Position numbers and translations under genes: made by a program. DNA of 64,000 bases from Gaoshiqia sp050298035 (GTDB lineage Bacteria > Bacteroidota > Bacteroidia > Bacteroidales > Prolixibacteraceae). Within the stretch, counting starts at the first letter, position 1, and each line of letters opens with the position of its first letter. Below are positions 58,240 through 64,000 of the stretch, in pieces. Where the stretch lies: NCBI GenBank assembly GCA_050298035.1, contig JBNKTK010000001.1, forward strand, positions 19,279 through 83,278, written 5' to 3'. A model generated the notes under the pieces. It was not told where the DNA came from. It was given only the letters and a program-made list of their open reading frames with translations, and made no database searches.

Positions 58240-60491
58240 GCTTTATCCTCCTTTCCTTCAGTTTCGGGATTTTCTTTCAAAAATGTTATAAAGTTTCCTC
58301 TCATTCCGGTGCCACCCATAATCGGGTCGACAGCAATATTGGTTACCATTTCTCCATCGCTGGCTCCCATTCCGTAGGCACGCGACAGTTTTTTATCGGA
58401 GTGCCCAAACCCGTGCACCATGTAAACCGAGTCCCAACGGATACGTTCCGTTACACGGACAGTAACAGGGAACGAGGTGATGGCGCCATCCTGATTTTTC
58501 AACCAAACTTTTTGATCTTTTTTCAGGCCCCACAGATCGGCCACTTTCGGGTTCACCCACACGCTGTTTTCCTTCATCAAGTCCCACAGGTTCGGGTTGT
58601 TCGACGTCCGGCTGAAAGTGTGCATCGGTGCACGGCCGTAAATCAGCCTGTAAAAATTTTGCGGTGGCTCGGGATGTGGCTTGTAAACCGGAATCGGCTC
58701 AAAACCTTCATCGGCAAAATCAACCGAGTATAACTCAACTTTTCCGGTATTGGTATTGAATCTGAAATCTTCGCCTTCGCCCAGATAAAGCGGGCCACTT
58801 TTGCGCGGGAACGGCTTCACCCCAATTTTCTTCATCTCTTCCAGCGATGTTCCCAATTTCTTTAACTGCCAGTCAATCACTTCAGAAAAATCATCATAAT
58901 TGAAATAGTCGTGAAGCCCCAGGCGCTCACCAATTTGCTTGGTAATCCACCATCCCGGCTTTGTATCGTATTTAGGTTCGGCAGCGGGCACGCGCAAGGC
59001 AATATTCGGCACCCGGTTTTGTGCTGAACGGATAAAGTCGTAACGTTCAAGGTAGGTAGCCTCAGGAAGAATAACATCAGCATAGCCGGTAATTTCCATC
59101 GGCATGGTGTCCATAACAGCAATAAACTCAACCGAATCAGCAGCTTCTTTAAACAGTTTTTTGTCGGGCATAGCCAGCGGAAGGTTAGTTCCGCCAACCA
59201 ACCAGGCTTTTACCTGGTGCTTGTAATTCAATCGCGGAATTGACGCTTTCAGCAGTTCGGTGGTAACTCCCATTGTTGCCAGCGGGTATTTGCCATCGTG
59301 AATATCTTTCCAGCTCCATTCCGGCTCCGGATATGGCGGATGCGGGTATTTGGGAATGCTGACCGATTCGGGCAAATACAAACTTCCGCGTTTCCCCCAT
59401 GCCCCCAACAGGGCAGTCAGAATGGCCATTGCCCGTTCGCGCTGGGTATCGTCGCCGTACCAAACCACATGGCGTCCCGGGTGAATAACAACAGCTGGTG
59501 CAGCGCCTGCCATCTCTTTGGCTGTTTTGCGGATCACATCGGGCTCAATATCAGTTATGCCATAAGCCCACTCCGGGGTCATGCTCTTTACATGCTCTTT
59601 CAGCTGGTCAAAACCGAACGTATATTTTTCAACAAATTCCTTGTTGTACAAATTTTCATAGATCAACACATGGATCCAGGCCATCAGCAGAGCGATGTCG
59701 GTTGCCGGTTTAATGGGCAACCAGTGTGTTGAATGGGCTGCAGCAGTTGAAAAACGCGGATCGACCGTGATGATGGTCGCGCCATTGTCGATTGCCTGCG
59801 ACATTTCCTGAACCTGCGAGTTGTGCATGTTCTCGCCAAGGTGGGAGCCAATCAGGACAAGACACCGGGTATCGCGGATATCGGTGCACTCAGGCGATCC
59901 GATGTAAGCACCAAAGGTGGAATAATATGCTGAAGAACGGGGGCCACGGCAATTGGCAAATGCCGGTTCGGCATTGGTTTCCGAGCCATAGGCACGCAGC
60001 AAATGTTCGAGGTGGGTTCCCGGGTTTCCGTGATTGAACAGCCCGAATGCCTCCGGACCGTATTTCTCTTTCACTTCCTTCATTTTACCGGCAACCAAAT
60101 CCAGTGCCTCTTCCCACGATGCTTCCCTGAAATACTGGGAGCCATCACTGTTCTTTTCCCTGATCAGTGGCGTTTTCAACCGGTCTTCATCGTAATACAT
60201 CCCAACGCCTCCCGTACCTCTCGGACACAATCGGCCATTGCAATGCGGGTCGTTTTTATTCCCGATGATCTTACGAATACGTCCTTGTTTGTCGACATAG
60301 GCCCAACCGGCACATTTCCAAAAACACACTTCACAATAAGTGGCATATGGAGTCAGTTCCTCATCGCTGGCCGGTTCTTCAATCTTTGGTTCAAACCACT
60401 TAAACTTCTTTGCCCCGAAAGCATTCAACCCCAAAGCTGTCACTCCTGCCCCAACAGTTGAAATCTTGATAAAATCCCGTCTTGTTTTCAT
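58236..60491 (-). CDS. Molybdopterin oxidoreductase catalytic subunit (PsrA/PhsA-like)
   Basis: 751 residues from the ATG at 60491 (MKTRRDFIKIS), giving a twin-arginine signal; an ATG seven codons earlier is possible. An N-terminal [4Fe-4S] site (CEVCFWKC, then CNGRLCPRG) and the molybdopterin domains follow. The probable Mo ligand is Cys181 in AFANCRGPRSSAY, in place of a more usual SxxC context. The family reduces or oxidises thiosulfate, polysulfide or tetrathionate in the periplasm; which one cannot be decided from sequence alone. It is first in the operon and divergent from the Rieske gene. Confidence 0.92.
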   Translation of the reverse strand: MKTRRDFIKISTVGAGVTALGLNAFGAKKFKWFEPKIEEPASDEELTPYATYCEVCFWKCAGWAYVDKQGRIRKIIGNKNDPHCNGRLCPRGTGGVGMYYDEDRLKTPLIREKNSDGSQYFREASWEEALDLVAGKMKEVKEKYGPEAFGLFNHGNPGTHLEHLLRAYGSETNAEPAFANCRGPRSSAYYSTFGAYIGSPECTDIRDTRCLVLIGSHLGENMHNSQVQEMSQAIDNGATIITVDPRFSTAAAHSTHWLPIKPATDIALLMAWIHVLIYENLYNKEFVEKYTFGFDQLKEHVKSMTPEWAYGITDIEPDVIRKTAKEMAGAAPAVVIHPGRHVVWYGDDTQRERAMAILTALLGAWGKRGSLYLPESVSIPKYPHPPYPEPEWSWKDIHDGKYPLATMGVTTELLKASIPRLNYKHQVKAWLVGGTNLPLAMPDKKLFKEAADSVEFIAVMDTMPMEITGYADVILPEATYLERYDFIRSAQNRVPNIALRVPAAEPKYDTKPGWWITKQIGERLGLHDYFNYDDFSEVIDWQLKKLGTSLEEMKKIGVKPFPRKSGPLYLGEGEDFRFNTNTGKVELYSVDFADEGFEPIPVYKPHPEPPQNFYRLIYGRAPMHTFSRTSNNPNLWDLMKENSVWVNPKVADLWGLKKDQKVWLKNQDGAITSFPVTVRVTERIRWDSVYMVHGFGHSDKKLSRAYGMGASDGEMVTNIAVDPIMGGTGMRGNFITFLKENPETEGKEDKA

Positions 60492-61020
60492 TCGTGAATA
60501 GTTATTTTTCAAGCTGCTTACTTTTATTCTCGCTGTGAAATCATTTCAGAAAAACTACTGGCTGATCTTCACAGACGATTATCCAGAAATAAGACTATGC
60601 AAATAGTTATATTTTTAGATATGGAGGCAAATATATAAGGAAAACCAAAACGATTTATCCCTAAAAAGCTATTTGAAACCGTTAAAAATAAGGGTTTCAG
60701 GCAACTATTCCCGACAAGTTCAACCAGGGGACAAGACAGCAAAAAAAGAATATCAATCACCACAAAAACACATACTTACAAAAACTACATTTTTACTCAA
60801 AAATGACAACCACAGCTCAAAAATCCGGTTGTTTTCACGAAATTCATCTCTTCAATTTATATTGAGTACAAATAAACATTTGTTCAACCTTAAAAAATCG
60901 AGGCATTTGCCTGGATCAAAAGCCCGTCAACACAAATCATGAAACAAGACCGACACTTATACAACCTTCCACATACTTTCATGTATCATTTTATTACTTT
61001 TGCTGTCAAAAGTTTTCAAG
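60492..61020. other. Divergent intergenic region between the molybdoenzyme and Rieske operons
   Basis: About 530 AT-rich bases with no convincing gene; the open frames at 60673-60942 and 60939-61313 have no family character and the second overlaps the Rieske gene out of frame. It must hold promoters for both operons. A TATATTTG box on the minus strand (60628-60635) is about 137 bases before the molybdoenzyme start, without a -33 partner at 19 bases. Confidence 0.5.
60995..61002 (+). promoter_or_regulatory. Bacteroidota -7 element upstream of the Rieske gene
   Basis: TACTTTTG is an exact TAnnTTTG box 18 bases before the ATG at 61021. No TTTG is present 19 bases upstream. Confidence 0.45.
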
Positions 61021-61413
61021 ATGAACAAAGTGGGCAGACGTACATTTCTCCAACTAGGCATGGCAGGCATCGCGGCCCTGTTCATTGCATTATGGAACAA
61101 ACTCGCTCAAAGTCAACTGGAAACAGAAAAGCAACGCAAACATATTTTTCCGTTCAACAAAAACAAGCCGGTATCGTTTGTGGACAACTTCATCATTATC
61201 AACCAGGGAGAAAATACCAAAGTTTTATCGGCCCATTGCACACACCTGGGATGCAAAATCAACGAAACAGCAAACGGGAAGCTGGTTTGCCCCTGCCATG
61301 GTTCGGAATATGACCTGGACGGGAATGTACTGAAAGGGCCGGCATACAAAAGTCTTCGTGAGCTGCAGGCAAGAATCTCTGCTGACGGAACTCAAATTGA
61401 AATTGACAACTGA
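61021..61413 (+). CDS. Rieske [2Fe-2S] protein
   Basis: 130 residues from the ATG at 61021 (MNKVGRRTFLQLG); an ATG seven codons upstream lacks support. A twin-arginine-like anchor helix (6-24) is followed by a Rieske domain with Cys73-T-His75-L-G-Cys78 and Cys90-P-Cys92-His93, the two cluster-binding boxes, and the GSEYD loop after the second box. It should sit on the periplasmic side as the electron acceptor of a quinol-oxidising cytochrome b. The cytochrome b fusion gene begins 1 base after its stop codon. The protein is short, with a minimal Rieske fold. Confidence 0.93.
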   Translation: MNKVGRRTFLQLGMAGIAALFIALWNKLAQSQLETEKQRKHIFPFNKNKPVSFVDNFIIINQGENTKVLSAHCTHLGCKINETANGKLVCPCHGSEYDLDGNVLKGPAYKSLRELQARISADGTQIEIDN

Positions 61414-61414
61414 G

Positions 61415-64000
61415 ATGGCAGGCAAAAAACATAAAACAACCTTTGGCACGATTGCCCTGAGCCTGTTTTGGATGGTGCTTGTTTCGGGGGTACTGCTTGC
61501 CATCCCGTTCAATGTTGATTCGCCCTACCTCAGCATCAGCACAATCATGGTCGCCAACCCATGGGCTTCTTTAATCCGCAACCTGCATTACTGGAGCTCC
61601 CAGTTTTTCCTGATCCTCAGCCTGATCCATCTCTACGATCACTTTCACTACAAAGAACGGATTGGTTTGAAAAAAGGACTGGCCTGGCGGCTCAGCATAG
61701 GCGTGCTGATCATTTTCCTGGCCATGCTGACCGGCTTTTTGCTGAAAGGCGATGCCGACAGCCTGCAAGCCCGGCAAATACTGGAAACCCTTTCGCAACG
61801 CATCCCGCTGATCGGAAAGTCGCTGGCTTATTCACTACTGGGAAACACCGGTAGCTTTCAATTGATCTATGTCCATCACATTGCCACGTTCACGGTTTTT
61901 ATCACCATCGTCATGGTGGAACACAGCCACCGGTTTTGGCCATCAGCCGGAGAGTTTATTCTTTCGCTGGCAGCCGTTTTGGCATTCAGCTACCTTTTTA
62001 GTGCCCCGTTGCACGACAACCTCAACCCAACGGTAAAAGGCCCATGGTACTTTGTCGGGTTCCAGGAGATCCTGCACTGGCTTAGTCATCCCGAATGGTC
62101 GTTGCTGTTTTTGCTTATTATGCTCACCTTCATTTTCCTGGTGAATACAGGCAAGGGGAAGGCCGTTTTTTTCAGTAAAAGAAGCTTGCTGATTTTTACA
62201 GCATTTTATCTTGTATTAACTGTCATCGGACTTTTTTTCAGGGGAGAGCGCTGGACATGGATTAGCCCGGGAAACCCAAACTATAACTACAGTGTGTTGC
62301 ACAATTTCAAATCGCCCCGGGTGAATTTTATACCTGAATTTGAACTGCAGCAAGCGATTAATTCACCCAATATTCAAGGTCGAAAAGAAAGTTGCCTGGC
62401 ATGTCACACCGGAACGCATGGCTTTGCCGATGCCCACAAACCGGAGGCTATCGGCTGCTTTTCGTGCCATGGCGGCGATCCTTTTGCAACAGCGAAAGCA
62501 CAGGCACACCGAATGATGATCCTCATTCCCGGCAACCTGGAAACGGCCCGGCAAACTTGCGGGACAACCCAATGCCACCCGAATATTTCCGAACGCGTTC
62601 CAACCAGCTTAATGTCAACACTCAGCGGGATGATCAGTGTTGACCGCTTTGTTTTCAACGAGCAAAGCACCCCTGACATACTGACTGACGTTCATCAGCT
62701 AGGCCATTCGGCAGCCGACGAACATTTGAAAAACCTGTGTGTGCGCTGCCACCTGGGCAACCCCAAAACCGAATACGGCCCCATCAACGAATCAAGTCGT
62801 GGCGGTGGATGCCTGGCCTGCCACCTGAACTACAGCCCTGAAGCTGAAAAAGCGCTGGCCGACTCATCCAAAACCTTGCACAAAGCCCACCCTGCCGTAA
62901 GCTTGCAGGTGACCAACAACCATTGTTTTGGGTGCCACAGCCGATCTGGACGGATTTCAACCAACTACGAAGGCTGGCACGAAACCACGTTGGAAGCCGC
63001 CCAAATGCCTGACAGTGCGAATTACCGGTTGATTGAAGGAAGCCGGGTGTTCACCAAAGAGCCGGAAGATGTGCATCATAAATTAGGACTGGAATGCATT
63101 GACTGCCACCACTCGTATGAATTGATGGGTGACGGTAATCATTATGCCCACAAAGAAGATCAGCAGGATGTGCAGTGCAGCGACTGCCATTTTGATGGCG
63201 AAGCCCGAACTGTTGAGGCGAAAGATTTGGACAACGAATCGGCCATTATTGCAACCTTGCGGTTTGGAAACATCAACAACCGCCAGTTCCTGAAAACCCA
63301 AAAGCATGGACATGCCCTGATCAACACATCAGTGGAAAACGATTCGGTTTTTCTTTTCACAAAAAACAGCGGCAAGAAGATGGCCATGAAAGCACCGGCA
63401 AGTGTTTGCACCCGTCACAAAGCACACGAAAGCCTGGCCTGCTCAAGTTGCCACAGTGCGTGGGCGCCAAGTTGTATTGGGTGTCACAATGCCTATGACC
63501 CGAATGAGCAGGGATACGACATGGTGCAAAATAAAGAAAAGCGAGGTAGCTGGGTTGAATATATTGGCAGCTACACAGCAAAAGAACCGGCATTGGGAAT
63601 ACGAACAACGAACAACAAACAGAAAGTGATCCCGGTAACACCCGGCATGGTACTCACCATCGATAAGAAATCGTATGCAAATACTAAAGGCGATTCGGTA
63701 ATTTTTCACCGGCTGTTTGCACCGGCTGCGCCTCACACCACTGCCGCAAAAGGCCGAAACTGCAAAAGCTGCCACAATAACCCGGTTGCACTGGGTTTTG
63801 GCGAAGGAGAACTAACTTACCAGGTTGAAAAAGGAAAGGGAAAATGGAACTTCAACCCAACCTACGAAAATGACACGAATGACGGGCTGCCCGGCGATGC
63901 ATGGACCGGGTTTCTGCAAAACCGCACAGGAGCTGTGTCAACCCGAACAAACGTGGCACCTTTTGATGTGGAACAGCAACAACGGATACTGACTGTTGGC
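61415..64000 (+). CDS. Cytochrome b fused to a multiheme cytochrome c (at least 11 heme sites), truncated by window edge
   Basis: An uninterrupted frame of 862 codons from ATG 61415 to the last base of the window. Residues ~10-280 are a cytochrome b with His58/His72 (spacing 14) and His155/His170 (spacing 15, as in cytochrome b6), and a KGPWYFVGFQEIL segment where bc1 has PEWY. Residues ~320 onwards carry ten CxxCH sites (CLACH, CFSCH, CVRCH, CLACH, CFGCH, CIDCH, CSDCH, CSSCH, CIGCH, CKSCH) and one CX4CH (CGTTQCH). With the preceding Rieske gene it suggests a quinol:multiheme cytochrome oxidoreductase. The C-terminus is outside the window. Confidence 0.9.
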   Translation, partial: MAGKKHKTTFGTIALSLFWMVLVSGVLLAIPFNVDSPYLSISTIMVANPWASLIRNLHYWSSQFFLILSLIHLYDHFHYKERIGLKKGLAWRLSIGVLIIFLAMLTGFLLKGDADSLQARQILETLSQRIPLIGKSLAYSLLGNTGSFQLIYVHHIATFTVFITIVMVEHSHRFWPSAGEFILSLAAVLAFSYLFSAPLHDNLNPTVKGPWYFVGFQEILHWLSHPEWSLLFLLIMLTFIFLVNTGKGKAVFFSKRSLLIFTAFYLVLTVIGLFFRGERWTWISPGNPNYNYSVLHNFKSPRVNFIPEFELQQAINSPNIQGRKESCLACHTGTHGFADAHKPEAIGCFSCHGGDPFATAKAQAHRMMILIPGNLETARQTCGTTQCHPNISERVPTSLMSTLSGMISVDRFVFNEQSTPDILTDVHQLGHSAADEHLKNLCVRCHLGNPKTEYGPINESSRGGGCLACHLNYSPEAEKALADSSKTLHKAHPAVSLQVTNNHCFGCHSRSGRISTNYEGWHETTLEAAQMPDSANYRLIEGSRVFTKEPEDVHHKLGLECIDCHHSYELMGDGNHYAHKEDQQDVQCSDCHFDGEARTVEAKDLDNESAIIATLRFGNINNRQFLKTQKHGHALINTSVENDSVFLFTKNSGKKMAMKAPASVCTRHKAHESLACSSCHSAWAPSCIGCHNAYDPNEQGYDMVQNKEKRGSWVEYIGSYTAKEPALGIRTTNNKQKVIPVTPGMVLTIDKKSYANTKGDSVIFHRLFAPAAPHTTAAKGRNCKSCHNNPVALGFGEGELTYQVEKGKGKWNFNPTYENDTNDGLPGDAWTGFLQNRTGAVSTRTNVAPFDVEQQQRILTVG

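Noticed and set aside
57777..58733. 318-codon plus-strand open frame
   Set aside because: Antisense to the PsrB-type and PsrA-type genes, His/Arg-rich, no recognisable domain.
1..64000. CRISPR array, integrase, prophage or toxin-antitoxin system
   Set aside because: No regular spacer-repeat pattern and no transposase, integrase, Cas, phage or toxin-antitoxin protein is recognisable in any frame.

Overview
The window reads as chromosomal DNA from a Bacteroidota bacterium, most likely an environmental member of the Bacteroidia (Marinilabiliales/Prolixibacter-like; this finer placement is inference). The evidence is the conserved order rsfS-ftsH-LUD-DUF2007-cdsA-psd-pssA, an alternative complex III (ActABCDEF) in place of a bc1 complex, a fused CcoNO, a DUF4492 gene ahead of cydAB, lipoproteins ending in a bare -S-C lipobox, and promoters of the Bacteroidota type TTTG-N19-TAnnTTTG. 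At least two are exact, upstream of rpmE and of a flippase gene.

Layout. 1-3.2 kb: an edge-truncated lipoprotein, an outer-membrane-like protein, a decayed D-lactate dehydrogenase, and a hemerythrin/LuxR pair. 3.2-7.2 kb: an S41 protease lipoprotein, a gluconate-type permease and biotin ligase. 7.4-12.9 kb: the ribosome/protease/phospholipid operon. 13.1-16.7 kb (minus): cytochrome bd, with an unannotated 39-residue CydX-like gene. 17.1-25.6 kb (plus): the cbb3 oxidase with its copper ATPase and assembly factors. 26.0-31.5 kb (plus): SCO, caa3 oxidase, heme O synthase and a copper-binding lipoprotein. 32.4-40.2 kb (minus, convergent): alternative complex III. 40.5-53.7 kb: housekeeping and regulatory genes (AI-2E permease, two LytTR regulators, Lon, GlmU-like protein, L31, two GNAT-like paralogues, Bax inhibitor-1 family protein, AlkD-like protein, flippase, DUF486). 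54.0-60.5 kb (minus): a sulfur module of two rhodanese-like proteins, two YeeE/YedE proteins and a PsrC/PsrB/PsrA-type molybdoenzyme. 61.0-64.0 kb (plus, runs off the edge): a Rieske protein and a cytochrome b fused to a multiheme cytochrome c.

How it works together. Three terminal oxidases of different oxygen affinity (bd, cbb3, caa3) lie within about 18 kb. Alternative complex III should feed electrons from menaquinol to the caa3 and possibly the cbb3 oxidase through c-type cytochromes, while bd takes quinol electrons directly. The molybdoenzyme plus YeeE/rhodanese block suggests thiosulfate, polysulfide or tetrathionate metabolism in the periplasm. The divergent Rieske/cytochrome b-multiheme unit would be a second quinol-linked cytochrome complex.

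Most notable observations: (i) the Rieske plus cytochrome b fused to at least 11 c-type heme sites; (ii) two adjacent membrane-anchored rhodanese-fold proteins that lack the catalytic cysteine yet share a C-terminal RRKKTxAxAGGC tail; (iii) two ~96% identical ~163-bp MITE-like elements with 11-bp terminal inverted repeats, one inserted inside the sulfur module; (iv) a CydX-like small gene; (v) a truncated tRNA-Ser 5' half; and (vi) diverged REP-like palindromes on both sides of the DUF486 gene.
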